A DNA stretch of 64,000 nt from assembly GCA_046292445.1 (NCBI GenBank), contig JBKBQT010000004.1:62001-126000 (forward strand), written 5' to 3'. The stretch is from CALIZF01 sp046292445. GTDB lineage: Bacteria; Pseudomonadota; Alphaproteobacteria; Rhodobacterales; Rhodobacteraceae. The notes under the pieces are model-generated. The model was not told the DNA's origin, did not search any database, and was given only the letters and a program-made list of their open reading frames with translations. Of this stretch, positions 1-9,480 are shown one piece after another (position 1 is the first letter of the stretch; each line of letters starts with the position of its first letter). The translations under genes and the position numbers were made by a program.

Positions 1-2
1 GC

Positions 3-269
3 GGCTTCGTGGCGCTCGACGATTTGCGCGCGCTCTCGCTGGTGACGGCGGCGGGGATGCGGTGCTGGCGGCTCGACCAGGCGGACGGGGCGCATCTGCT
101 GATCCCCGTCGGGGCCGCGGGGGCCGAGCGGCTGTTCGACGCCTTCGCCGCCCTGCCCGGGCTCGACGCCGCCGACCTGCCCCGCGCGCTCGAAGCGGGG
201 GGGACCGGCGCGCGGATGGTATGGCAGCGGCGGGCGGCGCCCGTGCTGGCGGGGCCGAGCCCGCGCTGA
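3..269 (+). CDS. C-terminal fragment of an unrecognised protein
   Basis: The reading frame enters from the left edge of the window and ends with TGA at 267-269, giving about 88 residues. The visible part reads like a compact alpha/beta domain: a Leu-rich stretch, then MRCWRLDQADG, then LLIPVGAAGAERLFDAF and a basic, disordered tail. The pattern loosely recalls PH-like small domains but I do not recognise the family. It lies 137 bp upstream of gshA on the same strand. An internal GTG at 9 could be a start, but the open frame upstream makes truncation by the window edge more likely. Confidence 0.45.
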   Translation, partial: GFVALDDLRALSLVTAAGMRCWRLDQADGAHLLIPVGAAGAERLFDAFAALPGLDAADLPRALEAGGTGARMVWQRRAAPVLAGPSPR

Positions 270-341
270 CGGGTTTTCCCGCATCGTCAATCAGATGCGC
301 AGATGCATGGCGGCCCGTGCGGGCGCGCGCATCAGGCTCCC

Positions 342-370
342 TTGACTTGTCCGGCGCGGCGGGACAGGTC
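342..370 (+). promoter_or_regulatory. candidate gshA promoter
   Basis: A TTGACT hexamer (342-347) matches a sigma-70 -35 box well. Seventeen bases downstream the hexamer is CAGGTC (365-370), a poor -10, so only the -35 half is convincing. It sits 37-65 bp upstream of the gshA ATG, after the preceding gene has ended, where a promoter is expected. Confidence 0.3.
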
Positions 371-406
371 TTGCCACCGGAAAAACCGAGATAACAGGCG
401 CGCCCC

Positions 407-1741
407 ATGTCCATCCCCCAGTCCGGCGGCGGGCCGATCGAGCGGTTCGAGCAACTGGCCGAATACATCGCCAGCGGCTGCAAACCGGCGCAGGACTGGC
501 GCATCGGCACCGAGCACGAGAAGTTCGGTTATCTGACCGACACGCTGGCGCCCCTGCCCTACGACGGCCCGCGCTCGGTGCGCGCCGTGCTCGAGGGTCT
601 GCGCGACCGGTTCGGCTGGACGCCGGTGCATGAAGGCGAGGCGATCATCGGGCTGACACGCGACGGGGCGAACGTCAGCCTCGAGCCGGGCGGACAGCTC
701 GAACTCTCCGGCGCGCTCCTTGTGTCGGTGCACGATACGGCGGCAGAAACCGCCCGACACCTCGCCGAGGTGCGCGCGGTGGCCGAGCCGCTGGGGGTGC
801 GGTTCCTCGGCCTCGGCGCCGCCCCGGTCTGGCGGCACGAGGACATGCCGCGCATGCCCAAGGGGCGATACCGGCTGATGACCGACTACATGAAGACGGT
901 CGGCACCCATGGGCTCGAGATGATGTATCGCACCTGCACGGTGCAGGTGAACCTCGACTTCGCCTCCGAGGCCGACATGGTCAGGAAGCTGCGCGTCGCG
1001 CTGGCGCTCCAGCCGGTGGCGACGGCGCTGTTCGCCTCTTCGCCGTTCTTCGAGGGGGCGCCGAACGGGCATCGCAGCTGGCGCTCGCGCATCTGGCGGG
1101 GCCTCGACGACAGCCGCACGGGGATGCTGCCTTTCGCCTTCGAGGAGGGGTTCGGGTTCCAGCGCTATGTGGATTGGGTCCTCGATGTGCCGATGTATTT
1201 CGTCTATCGCGAGGGGCGATACATCAACGCGCTCGGCCAGTCGTTCCGCGATTTCATGGCCGGCCGCCTGCCCGCCCTGCCCGGGGCGGTGCCCACCCTG
1301 TCGGACTGGGCCGACCACCTGACGACCGTGTTCCCCGAGGCGCGGATCAAGCGATACATCGAAATGCGGGGAGCCGATGCCGGGGACGAGGCGCATCTGG
1401 CCGCGCTGCCCGCGTTCTGGACCGGGCTGATGTATGATGTCGGCGCGCTCGACGCCGCGTGGGACCTTGTCCGGGGCTGGGATGCAGCAACCCGCGAAGG
1501 GCTGCGCGTGGCGGCATCGGAACGCGCGCTGGCCGGCGAGGCGGGGGGCGTTCGGCTGCTCGATGTGGCGCGCGCGGCGGTGGCGCTGGCCGAGGCCGGC
1601 CTGCGGGCGCGTGGACTGGGGGAGGAGCGGTTCCTCGCCCCGCTCGCTGCGCATGTCGCGACCGGGCGGGTGCAGGCCGACGATCTGCTCGACCGCTACG
1701 CCGGCGATCTTCGCGGCCTCTACACCGCGTGCAACCTTTGA
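407..1741 (+). CDS. gshA: glutamate-cysteine ligase (plant/proteobacterial type)
   Basis: Catalyses the ATP-dependent joining of glutamate and cysteine, the first step of glutathione synthesis in the cytoplasm. The 444-residue protein has the hallmarks of the plant-like GCL2 family of alphaproteobacteria: RIGTEHEKFGY near residue 30, EPGGQLELSG near residue 95, and the MYRTCTVQVNLDF and YIEMRGAD segments of the ligand fold. Length is close to the usual 450-460. The ATG at 407 is the first in frame. The gene converges on phaB with a 63-bp gap in which I see no strong terminator. Glutathione reductase (gor) lies 29 kb away in the same window. Confidence 0.95.
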   Translation: MSIPQSGGGPIERFEQLAEYIASGCKPAQDWRIGTEHEKFGYLTDTLAPLPYDGPRSVRAVLEGLRDRFGWTPVHEGEAIIGLTRDGANVSLEPGGQLELSGALLVSVHDTAAETARHLAEVRAVAEPLGVRFLGLGAAPVWRHEDMPRMPKGRYRLMTDYMKTVGTHGLEMMYRTCTVQVNLDFASEADMVRKLRVALALQPVATALFASSPFFEGAPNGHRSWRSRIWRGLDDSRTGMLPFAFEEGFGFQRYVDWVLDVPMYFVYREGRYINALGQSFRDFMAGRLPALPGAVPTLSDWADHLTTVFPEARIKRYIEMRGADAGDEAHLAALPAFWTGLMYDVGALDAAWDLVRGWDAATREGLRVAASERALAGEAGGVRLLDVARAAVALAEAGLRARGLGEERFLAPLAAHVATGRVQADDLLDRYAGDLRGLYTACNL

Positions 1742-1804
1742 CCCGGACGGGCGGCCCCGCGTGAAGGGCCACCCGATGCTGCGCGGTCGGTTGCCGGGCC
1801 GGGA

Positions 1805-2527
1805 TCAGACGAAGAACTGCCCGCCGTTCGCGGAAATCGTCGAGCCGGTGATGAAGCCCGCATCCTCGGACGCAAGGAACGCCACGCAGCGCGCGATCTC
1901 TTCCGGTGTGCCGAGCCGGCCGACCGGGATCTGCGCGATGATCGATTCCCGCACCTTTTCCGGCACGGCCATCACCATGTCCGTCCCGATGTAGCCCGGG
2001 CAGACGGCATTGGCGGTGATGCCGACCTTGGCGCCTTCCTGGGCAAGGCTCTTGATGATGCCCAGATCGCCCGCCTTGGTCGCGGCATAGTTGACCTGGC
2101 CGAACTGCCCCTTCTGCCCGTTGATCGAGGAAATCACGATCACCCGCCCGAACTTGCGTTCGCGCATGCCGTTCCAGATCGGATGGATCGTGTTGAACAC
2201 GCCCGTGAGGTTGGTGTCGATCACCTGGTGCCACTGCTCGCGCGTCATGCGGTGGAACGGGGCGTCGCGGGTGATGCCGGCATTGGCGACGACGACGCCG
2301 ATCGGCCCGTGCTCGGCCTCGATCCGCGCCGCGCCGGCGGCGCAGGCGTCATAGTCGGTGACCGACCATTTGTAGGCGGGAATGCCGGTCTCGGCGGTGA
2401 AGGCGGCCGCAGCCTCGTCATTACCGGCGTAGTTCGCAGCGACGGTATATCCTGCGGCCTTGAGCGCCACCGAGATCGCGGCCCCGATGCCGCGCGATCC
2501 CCCGGTGACAAGTGCGACTTTCGACAT
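1805..2527 (-). CDS. phaB: acetoacetyl-CoA reductase
   Basis: NADPH-dependent reduction of acetoacetyl-CoA to (R)-3-hydroxybutyryl-CoA, the second step of PHB synthesis. The 240-residue short-chain dehydrogenase shows the Rossmann motif VTGGSRGIG (residues 7-15), NAG at 82-84 and the catalytic Ser134, Tyr147 and Lys151 (SSINGQKGQFGQVNYAATK). The NAGITRDAPFHRMT segment is typical of PhaB rather than FabG. It follows phaA on the same strand by 87 bp, so phaA-phaB is probably one transcript. The synthase gene phaC is about 60 kb away, a split arrangement known from Rhodobacter. Confidence 0.95.
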   Translation of the reverse strand: MSKVALVTGGSRGIGAAISVALKAAGYTVAANYAGNDEAAAAFTAETGIPAYKWSVTDYDACAAGAARIEAEHGPIGVVVANAGITRDAPFHRMTREQWHQVIDTNLTGVFNTIHPIWNGMRERKFGRVIVISSINGQKGQFGQVNYAATKAGDLGIIKSLAQEGAKVGITANAVCPGYIGTDMVMAVPEKVRESIIAQIPVGRLGTPEEIARCVAFLASEDAGFITGSTISANGGQFFV

Positions 2528-2614
2528 GATTCCCCCCTCTGGGCAAGACTGCTGGCAAGCCTGTTACCCGGCAGGCGCGCCGCGCGCAAGATTATTGCGC
2601 AAGGCGCCGTGCCG

Positions 2615-3790
2615 TCAGGCGCGTTCGAGGCACATGGCCACGCCCATGCCGCCGCCGATGCAGAGCGTGGCAAGGCCCTTCTTCGCGCCGCGCCGGCCCA
2701 TCTCGAAGAGCAGCGTATTGAGGATGCGGGCACCCGAGGCGCCGATCGGATGGCCGATGGCGATCGCGCCGCCGTTCACGTTCACCACCGCCGGATCCCA
2801 GCCCATGTCCTTGTTCACGGCGCAGGCCTGCGCCGCAAAAGCCTCGTTCGCCTCGACAAGATCGAGGTCCTCGACCTTCCAGCCCGCCTTGGCGAGCGCC
2901 TTGCGGCTGGCGAAGATCGGCCCGACGCCCATGATCGAGGGATCGAGGCCCGCCGTCGCATAGGAGGCGATCCGGGCGAGCGGGGTCAGGCCCCGCCGCT
3001 CGGCCTCGTCGGCCGACATCAGAAGGACCGCCGCCGCGCCGTCGTTCAGGCCCGAGGCATTGGCGGCCGTGACCGAGCCGTCCTTGGTGAACGCCGGGCG
3101 CAGCTTCTGCATCGCCTCGAGCGTCGCGCCGTGGCGGATGTATTCGTCCTGGTCCACCGTCACATCGCCCTTGCGGGTCTTGACGGTGACGGGGACGATC
3201 TCGTCGGCGAATTTCCCGGCTTTCTGCGCCGCCTCGGCCTTGTTCTGGCTGGCGACGGCGAACCGGTCCTGCTCGTCGCGGCTGATCTGCCACTGCTGGG
3301 CGACGTTCTCGGCCGTCTGGCCCATGTGATAGCCGTTGAACGCATCCCACAGACCGTCGCGGATCATCGAATCGACGAAGTTCAGATCGCCCATCTTCTG
3401 GCCGGCGCGCAGATGCGCGACATGGGTGGACAGGCTCATGGATTCCTGTCCGCCCGCCGCCACGATGGCCGCATCGCCAAGCTGGATGTGCTGCGCGCCG
3501 AGCGCCACCGCCCGCAGGCCCGATCCGCAGACCTGGTTGATGCCCCAGGCCGCCGCCTCGATCGGATAGCCGGCCTTGACATGGGCCTGGCGGGCGGGGT
3601 TCTGGCCCTGGCCGGCGGTGAGGACCTGGCCGAGGATGGTCTCGGAGATTTCGCCCTTGTCCACGCCCGCGCGCTCGGCCACGGCCGCGAGGACGGCGGC
3701 GCCCAGATCATGTGCGGGGGTGTTGGCGAAGGCGCCGTTGAAGCTTCCGACAGCCGTGCGGGCCGCCGAGACGATCACGACATTGGTCAT
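2615..3790 (-). CDS. phaA: acetyl-CoA acetyltransferase (beta-ketothiolase)
   Basis: Condenses two acetyl-CoA to acetoacetyl-CoA for PHB synthesis. The start is placed at the ATG at 3790 (MTNVVIVSAARTAVGSF), which gives 391 residues, the standard length for biosynthetic thiolases; the longer frame upstream has no thiolase character. Nucleophilic Cys88 lies in NQVCGSG; the C-terminal GGAIAIGHPIGASG and CIGGGMG blocks carry the second active-site His and Cys. First gene of phaA-phaB. The 3791-3912 interval upstream holds an inverted repeat of PhaR half-site character. Confidence 0.95.
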   Translation of the reverse strand: MTNVVIVSAARTAVGSFNGAFANTPAHDLGAAVLAAVAERAGVDKGEISETILGQVLTAGQGQNPARQAHVKAGYPIEAAAWGINQVCGSGLRAVALGAQHIQLGDAAIVAAGGQESMSLSTHVAHLRAGQKMGDLNFVDSMIRDGLWDAFNGYHMGQTAENVAQQWQISRDEQDRFAVASQNKAEAAQKAGKFADEIVPVTVKTRKGDVTVDQDEYIRHGATLEAMQKLRPAFTKDGSVTAANASGLNDGAAAVLLMSADEAERRGLTPLARIASYATAGLDPSIMGVGPIFASRKALAKAGWKVEDLDLVEANEAFAAQACAVNKDMGWDPAVVNVNGGAIAIGHPIGASGARILNTLLFEMGRRGAKKGLATLCIGGGMGVAMCLERA

Positions 3791-3880
3791 GGGCTGTCTC
3801 CCTGATGCGCAGGCGGGGGGCAGCCCCGCCCGGTTCCGCCTTTTGGGTAAGCGGCGGCGGCGAAAAGCGCAAGGATTGCC

Positions 3881-3904
3881 GCGCCTGCCGATTGACGCAG
3901 GCGC
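3881..3904. repeat. inverted repeat upstream of phaA
   Basis: GCGCCTGC (3881-3888) and GCAGGCGC (3897-3904) are perfect 8-bp arms around an 8-base loop. It lies 91 bp upstream of the phaA start and just beyond the 3' end of the EAL-domain gene, so it could be a terminator stem or an operator. The CTGC/GCAG halves recall PhaR sites, but the 8-base spacing does not fit the published CTGC-N3-4-GCAG rule. Confidence 0.4.
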
Positions 3905-3912
3905 CCGGCGCG

Positions 3913-4743
3913 CTAGGCGCGCCGCCGCGCACCCGGCGCCCAGGCCGGGTTCACGGTGGGCGCGCCGAAGAGATAGCCCTGCATCGCGTCGATCCCCGCA
4001 GCCCTCAGCCATTCCGCCTCGGCCTGCGTTTCGACCGATTCGGCGATCGTGACCATGTCGAAATGCTTGCCGATCGAGATCAGCGCCGCGGCGAGCACCT
4101 GATTGTCGGGATCGCCGGGGATGCCGCGGATGAACTGGCCGTCGATCTTGACGATGTCGAAAAAGAAGTCGCGCAGATAGCGAAAGGCGGTGAAACCCGC
4201 CCCGAAATCGTCGAGCGCAAAGGCGATGCCCTGGCGTTGCAGGTCGTCCATGAAGGCGGTGACGATTTCCGGCATCAGCATGGCCGAGGATTCGGTGATC
4301 TCGAGGATAAGCCGCTCGCCGATGGTCGGCCCGGCGGCAAGCCCGTCACGCAGCACCTTGACCCAGCGCGGATAGCCGATCGAGCGGGCCGACATGTTCA
4401 CCGACAGCCGCAGATCCGGCACCTCGGCCAGCGCGCGCAGGCCCATGTCGAGCGCCGCGCAGTCGATCAGCCGCCCGATGTCGCGGGTTTCGACCGCCCC
4501 CATGAAGTCGCGCGCGGGGATGGGACGCCCCGAGGGGTCCATCACCCGGATCAGCCCTTCATGAAACGCGATGCGGGCCGGGTCGGCGGCAAGCACGACG
4601 GGCTGGTAGGCAAGCGCGAGCCGCCCGGTTTTCAGCGCCTCGCGCACCATCGCGAGTGTGGCGCGGTCGCGTTCGGTCACGGCCGCCGAAAGGGGATCGC
4701 CCGCCCCCTCGACGATCCCGATCATCGCCCCGAGTTCATCCAT
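3913..4743 (-). CDS. EAL-domain cyclic-di-GMP phosphodiesterase
   Basis: Stand-alone EAL domain of 276 residues, predicted to hydrolyse c-di-GMP; no GGDEF partner domain and no membrane segment. The signature is EGL (in FHEGLIRV) instead of EAL, but the other catalytic positions look intact: NMSARS, EITES, LDDFGAGF, KIDGQF, ESVET and QGYLFG. The ATG at 4743 is chosen because GGAGGGG precedes it by about seven bases; an upstream ATG at 4803 would add 20 residues without recognisable domain content. It is divergent from tag (113 bp apart). Confidence 0.85.
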   Translation of the reverse strand: MDELGAMIGIVEGAGDPLSAAVTERDRATLAMVREALKTGRLALAYQPVVLAADPARIAFHEGLIRVMDPSGRPIPARDFMGAVETRDIGRLIDCAALDMGLRALAEVPDLRLSVNMSARSIGYPRWVKVLRDGLAAGPTIGERLILEITESSAMLMPEIVTAFMDDLQRQGIAFALDDFGAGFTAFRYLRDFFFDIVKIDGQFIRGIPGDPDNQVLAAALISIGKHFDMVTIAESVETQAEAEWLRAAGIDAMQGYLFGAPTVNPAWAPGARRRA

Positions 4744-4856
4744 CCGTGCCCCTCCGCGACCCGCCACAAGATGTCGCCACAGGCGTGAAGATCGGGTAAA
4801 CATTCCCGGTTCGTTCGAATTTTCGGCAACTGCCCCGGTATCGTGGAGGATCGCGC

Positions 4857-5417
4857 GTGGATGGCCGCTGCCCCTGGTGCGGGACCGACCCGCTCTATGT
4901 CGCCTATCACGACACCGAATGGGGCGTGCCTGAACGCCGGCCCCGTGCGCTCTGGGAAGCACTCGTGCTGGAGGGCTTTCAGTCGGGCCTGTCTTGGATC
5001 ACCATCCTGCGCAAGCGCGCGGCGTTCCGCCGGGCCTTCGCGGGTTTCGACCCCGAACGCGTCGCCCGCTGGGGCGAGGCCGACATTGCCCGTGCGCTGG
5101 CCGATTCCGGCATCGTGCGGCATCAGGGCAAGATCGCGGCGACCATCGGCAGCGCACAGGCCTATCTGCGCATCGCCGGGCGGCAGGGCTTCGATGCCTT
5201 CCTGTGGGACTTCGTGGACGGCAGGCCGATCGTCAACCGCCCGGCCACGCTGGCAGAGGTGCCGGCGCAAACCGCGCTGTCGCAGCGGATGGCGAAGGCG
5301 CTTGCGGCCGAGGGGTTCCGCTTTGTCGGGCCGACGACGGCCTATGCGTTCATGCAGGCGGCAGGACTGGTGAACGATCACCTCGTGACCTGCCCGCGCC
5401 ACGCCGCGCTGGCCTGA
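4857..5417 (+). CDS. tag: DNA-3-methyladenine glycosylase I
   Basis: Base-excision repair enzyme that removes 3-methyladenine from DNA. The 186-residue protein opens with RCPWCGTDPLYVAYHDTEWG, the family signature with zinc-ligand Cys, and keeps FQSGLSWITILRKR and GPTTAYAFMQAAGLVNDH near the C-terminus, followed by a CPRH zinc-site remnant. The GTG start at 4857 has GGAGG about nine bases upstream. Length matches the family (about 185-190). Confidence 0.93.
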   Translation: MDGRCPWCGTDPLYVAYHDTEWGVPERRPRALWEALVLEGFQSGLSWITILRKRAAFRRAFAGFDPERVARWGEADIARALADSGIVRHQGKIAATIGSAQAYLRIAGRQGFDAFLWDFVDGRPIVNRPATLAEVPAQTALSQRMAKALAAEGFRFVGPTTAYAFMQAAGLVNDHLVTCPRHAALA

Positions 5418-5497
5418 AGCCGGCGCATGCCGGCGGCGGTCCCCTGCCCCCCGAGCGGGGCGGCACAGCAGGCCCGGGCCGCGGGTTACACGGCGGG

Positions 5498-6655
5498 CTA
5501 GAGCCGGATCACCGTCACCGCCTGTCCCATCGCGGACAAAGCGATCTCGCCCGAACACAGGCGCAACGCATCCTCGCCAAAGACCTCGCGGCGCCAGCCG
5601 TGCAGCGCCGGCACGTCGCGCTCGCCCGCCGCGATGGCATCGAGATCGGCGGCCGACGCGATCAGCCGCGCGGCCACGCCCGATTCCTCGGCCTTGGCCT
5701 TGAGCAGAACCCGCAGAAGGTCGGCCAGCGCGGGATTGACCGCGACCTGATCGCGGCTGGTATCGACGCGCGGCATCTCTTCGGGCTTGAGGGCCAGCGC
5801 GGCCTTGACGGCGGCAAGGATGCCGTCGGCCACCTCGCCCTTGCGCGCCTCGCGCATCAGCAGCCGCGCCCGGCCAAGGTCGTCATGGGTCAGCGGCTTG
5901 AGCGAGGCGAGTTCGAGAAGCGCATCGTCCTTGATGACGCGGGTGCGGGGGATGTTGCGCGTCTGCGCATAGGCCTCGCGGAACCGCGCAAGCTCGCGCA
6001 CGACGGCAAGAAACTGGCGCGAGGTGGTGCGGGTCTTGATCCGCTCCCACGCTTCTTCGGGCCGGGTGATGTAGGTTTCCGGGCTGGTGAGCGTTGCGAG
6101 TTCCTCTTCCACCCAGTGCTGCCGCCTTGCGCGGGCGATCTGCGCCGCGAGGGTCTCGTAGATCACCCGCAGGTGGGTCACGTCGGCCAGCGCATAATCC
6201 ATCTGCGCCTCGGAGAGCGGGCGGCGCGACCAGTCCGTGAAGCGGCTGGTCTTGTCGAGATCGGCCCGCGCGATCTTGCGCACCAGCGTCTCGTAGCCGA
6301 CCTGCTCGCCGAAACCGCAGACCATCGCCGCCACCTGGGTGTCGAACAGCGGCTTGGGGAACACGCCGCCCTCGACGAAGAAGATCTCCAGATCCTGCCG
6401 GGCGGCATGAAACACCTTCACTGTCGCCTCGTGACGCATCAGGTCGTAGAGCGGCTCGAGCGACATGCCCGATCCGGCGATCGGATCGACGAGGGCGGCC
6501 GGGCCGTCCCGGCCCGGCAGGGCCATCTGCACGAGGCAGAGCTTGGACCAGTAGGTGCGCTCGCGCAGGAACTCGGTATCGAGGGTCACATAGGGGGCTT
6601 CCCGCGCCTCGGCGCAAAAGCGGGCGAGGTCGTCGGTCGTGGTGATGGTCAGCAT
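5498..6655 (-). CDS. rnd: ribonuclease D
   Basis: 3'-5' exoribonuclease that trims tRNA and other structured RNA precursors. DEDD-type exonuclease domain: LDTEF (Asp26, Glu28), then FHAARQDLEIF, DTQVAA and MDYALADVTHL, followed by a C-terminal HRDC region (WRREVFGEDALRL). Start set at the ATG at 6655 (MLTITTTDDLARF), giving 385 residues as usual in Rhodobacterales; an upstream ATG at 6697 would add a basic leader. It is divergent from pheT and convergent with tag. Confidence 0.92.
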   Translation of the reverse strand: MLTITTTDDLARFCAEAREAPYVTLDTEFLRERTYWSKLCLVQMALPGRDGPAALVDPIAGSGMSLEPLYDLMRHEATVKVFHAARQDLEIFFVEGGVFPKPLFDTQVAAMVCGFGEQVGYETLVRKIARADLDKTSRFTDWSRRPLSEAQMDYALADVTHLRVIYETLAAQIARARRQHWVEEELATLTSPETYITRPEEAWERIKTRTTSRQFLAVVRELARFREAYAQTRNIPRTRVIKDDALLELASLKPLTHDDLGRARLLMREARKGEVADGILAAVKAALALKPEEMPRVDTSRDQVAVNPALADLLRVLLKAKAEESGVAARLIASAADLDAIAAGERDVPALHGWRREVFGEDALRLCSGEIALSAMGQAVTVIRL

Positions 6656-6877
6656 GCGGTGGCCTTGAAGGGGGACGGGGGCCTTGCGCGGGGGCATCCC
6701 GCAGCTTCGGTTTAGGGGTGCGGCGCGATGAAGGAAAGCGCGTTGTCATGCCCGTGCAACGACGGCTGGCGCGGCGCGACGGCCGGAATGGCCGGGTGTC
6801 GCGCCGCCGCTTTCCTTCGCCGGCCCCTTGCGTTAAGTCCGCCCGCGACGCGCGCGGCGCGCGGACGGGAGGCAGGC

Positions 6878-9295
6878 ATGAAGTTCACCCTCGGCTGGCT
6901 GAAGGATCACCTCGAGACCGAGGCCGACCTCGCCACCATCGCCGCCGCGCTGACCGATCTCGGGCTCGAGGTCGAGGGGATCGCCGATCCGGCCGAGACG
7001 CTCGGCGCATTCCGCATCGCCCGCGTGATCGAGGCGGCACAGCATCCGAATGCCGACCGGCTGCGGGTCTGCCGGGTCGAGACCCGGCCGGGCGGGCCGG
7101 GAACGACACCGGTCGAGGTGCAGGTCGTCTGCGGCGCGCCGAACGCGCGCACCGGCCTTGTCGGCGTCTTTGCGCCGCCCGGCACCCATGTGCCGGGGAC
7201 GGGCGTCGATCTCAAGCCGGGGGTGATCCGGGGGGTCCAGTCCAACGGCATGCTCTGCTCGGAACGCGAACTAATGCTGTCCGAGGATCACGACGGCATC
7301 ATCGAGCTGCCGCAGGACGCCCCGCTGGGTGCACGGTTCATCGACTGGAAGGGCCTCGCCGATCCGGTGATCCACATCAAGATCACACCCAACCGGCCGG
7401 ATGCGCTCGGGGTGCGCGGCGTGGCGCGCGATCTGGCGGCGCGGGGCCTCGGCCGGCTGAAGCCGCTCGACATTGCCCCGATACCAGGGGCGGCCCCCTG
7501 CCCCGTCACCGTGCGGATCGACGCCGACCTGAAGACCCGGGGCTGTCCGCACTTCGCGGGGCGGCTGATCCGCGGCGTGACCAACGGGCCCTCGCCCGAC
7601 TGGCTGCAACAGCGGCTGCGGGCGGTCGGGCTGCGGCCGATCTCGGCGCTGGTCGATGTCACGAACTATTTCACCATCGGGCTCAACCGGCCGCTGCATG
7701 TGTTCGACGCGGGCAAGCTGCGGGGCGGGCTGCGGATCCATCCGGCGGCGGGCGGTGAAGCGGTCCCGGCACTCGACGGTCGGACCTACCACCTCGCGCC
7801 GGGGATGATGGCGATCTCGGACGACGACGGGGTCCAGAGCATCGCCGGCATCATGGGCGGCGCGCCCTCCGGCGTGACCGAAGCGACGACGGACGTGTTC
7901 CTCGAAAGCGCCTGGTGGGATCCGATCACCATCGCCGCGACGGGGCGCGCGCTCAAGATCAACTCGGATGCGCGCTACCGGTTCGAGAGGGGGATCGATC
8001 CGGCCTTCACCCTGCCGGGGCTGGAGCTTGCGACACGGATGATCCTCGATCTTTGTGGCGGAACGGCGTCGGATATCGCCGAAGACGGCGCGCCGCGCCT
8101 GAGCCCGCGCGCCTACCGGCTCGATCCGGCGCGGGTTGAGCGGCTGGTGGGCATGGCGATCCCCGCCGAGGCGCAGCGCGAGACGCTCGCCGCGCTCGGT
8201 TTCGCGCTCGACGGCGACATGGCCGCGCCGCCGAGCTGGCGGCCCGACGTGCAGGGCGAGGCCGACCTTGTCGAGGAAGTCGCGCGCATCGCCTCGCTCT
8301 CCGGGCTCGAGGGGCGACCGCTCGCGCGTCCCGCCCCTGGCGTGCCCGCGCCGGTGCTGACCCTCGGCCAGATGCGCGAGCGCAGCGCCCGCCGCACGCT
8401 CGCCGCGCTCGGCTACAACGAATGCGTCACCTACAGCTTCATCGACGCAGGCGCCGCAGCCCTGTTCGGCGGCGGGACCGAGGCGGTGCGGCTCGAAAAC
8501 CCGATCTCGTCGGAAATGACGCATCTGCGCCCCGACCTGCTGCCCGGCCTCTTGCGCGCCGCAGCGCGCAACCAGGCTCGCGGGACAATGGATCTGGCGC
8601 TGTTCGAGGTCGGCCCGGCCTTCTCGGGCGGCGAGCCGGGGGAAGAGGCGGTGCACGTGACCGGCCTGCTCGTCGGTCACACCGGGCCTCGTGATCCGCA
8701 TGCCGCGCGCCGGCGGGTCGATGTGTTCGACGCCCGGGCGGATGTCGAGGCGGTGCTGGGTGCACTGGGCGCACCCGCCCGGCTCCAGACGCAGCGCCGC
8801 GCGCCGGCCTGGTGGCATCCGGGCCGCGCCGCCGTGCTCTCGCTCGGCCCGGCGGCGCTCGCGACCTTTGGCGAGATCCATCCGCGTATCCTGCGGGCCC
8901 TCGACGTGAAGGGGCCGGCAGTCGCGTTCACCGTCCTGCCCGGCGCGCTGCCGGCGCCGAAGGCGCGCGGCGCGGCGCGGCCCGCGCTGACGCTGTCCGA
9001 CCTGCAGGCGGTCGAGCGCGATTTCGCCTTCGTGGTCGAGGCCCGGGTCGAGGCGGCAAGACTCGTCGCGGCCGTGCAGGGCGCCGACAAGGCGCTGATC
9101 GAGAGCGTGCAGGTGTTCGACGAATTCGCCGGCCCGCGCGCTGCAGCCCAGATAGGCGACGGCCGCAAATCGGTCGCCCTGACCGTCCGCCTGCAGCCGC
9201 GCGAGCGCACGCTGACCGAGGCCGAGATCGAGGCGGTATCGGCCCGCGTCGTGGCGGCCGTTGAAAAGGCGACGGGCGGCGTTCTGCGCGCCTGA
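6878..9295 (+). CDS. pheT: phenylalanine-tRNA ligase beta subunit
   Basis: Large subunit of the alpha2-beta2 PheRS that charges tRNA-Phe. Translation from the ATG at 6878 (MKFTLGWLKDHLET) gives 805 residues, normal for bacterial PheT, with GGGAGGC upstream. Domains in order: tRNA-binding EMAP-like domain (about 40-150; HPNADRLRVCRV), B3/B4 editing region (about 200-400), B5 (about 405-475), catalytic-like core, and the C-terminal anticodon-binding ferredoxin fold (about 710-805). pheS is not adjacent, because the upstream gene rnd is on the other strand; the two subunit genes must be separated in this genome. Confidence 0.95.
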   Translation: MKFTLGWLKDHLETEADLATIAAALTDLGLEVEGIADPAETLGAFRIARVIEAAQHPNADRLRVCRVETRPGGPGTTPVEVQVVCGAPNARTGLVGVFAPPGTHVPGTGVDLKPGVIRGVQSNGMLCSERELMLSEDHDGIIELPQDAPLGARFIDWKGLADPVIHIKITPNRPDALGVRGVARDLAARGLGRLKPLDIAPIPGAAPCPVTVRIDADLKTRGCPHFAGRLIRGVTNGPSPDWLQQRLRAVGLRPISALVDVTNYFTIGLNRPLHVFDAGKLRGGLRIHPAAGGEAVPALDGRTYHLAPGMMAISDDDGVQSIAGIMGGAPSGVTEATTDVFLESAWWDPITIAATGRALKINSDARYRFERGIDPAFTLPGLELATRMILDLCGGTASDIAEDGAPRLSPRAYRLDPARVERLVGMAIPAEAQRETLAALGFALDGDMAAPPSWRPDVQGEADLVEEVARIASLSGLEGRPLARPAPGVPAPVLTLGQMRERSARRTLAALGYNECVTYSFIDAGAAALFGGGTEAVRLENPISSEMTHLRPDLLPGLLRAAARNQARGTMDLALFEVGPAFSGGEPGEEAVHVTGLLVGHTGPRDPHAARRRVDVFDARADVEAVLGALGAPARLQTQRRAPAWWHPGRAAVLSLGPAALATFGEIHPRILRALDVKGPAVAFTVLPGALPAPKARGAARPALTLSDLQAVERDFAFVVEARVEAARLVAAVQGADKALIESVQVFDEFAGPRAAAQIGDGRKSVALTVRLQPRERTLTEAEIEAVSARVVAAVEKATGGVLRA

Positions 9296-9327
9296 GCCCC
9301 AGCGGGAACGCGGGGCGGGACCGTGCG

Positions 9328-9401
9328 CCTCCGGCGGGGATATTTGGGCCAGCCTGAAGGAGGCGCGCGAATGCGGCTTCAGGCTGGCAGAAATATCCTC
9401 G
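9328..9401. repeat. inverted pair of the GGATATTTGGGCCAGCC element
   Basis: Two copies of a dispersed intergenic element face each other: one forward at 9336-9359 and one reversed at 9377-9401, separated by 17 bases, so the transcript could fold into a long imperfect hairpin. The pair sits between the convergent ends of pheT and the quinone oxidoreductase gene, a position suited to a bidirectional terminator. Other copies in the window are at 38781, 44585 and 60832. Confidence 0.7.
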
Positions 9402-9480
9402 GGGGGTGAGCCGCGCAGCGGCGAGGGGGGCGGAAGGCCCCCCTTTCCGGGCACCCGCGACTCGACCGGGGTCCGGTGGA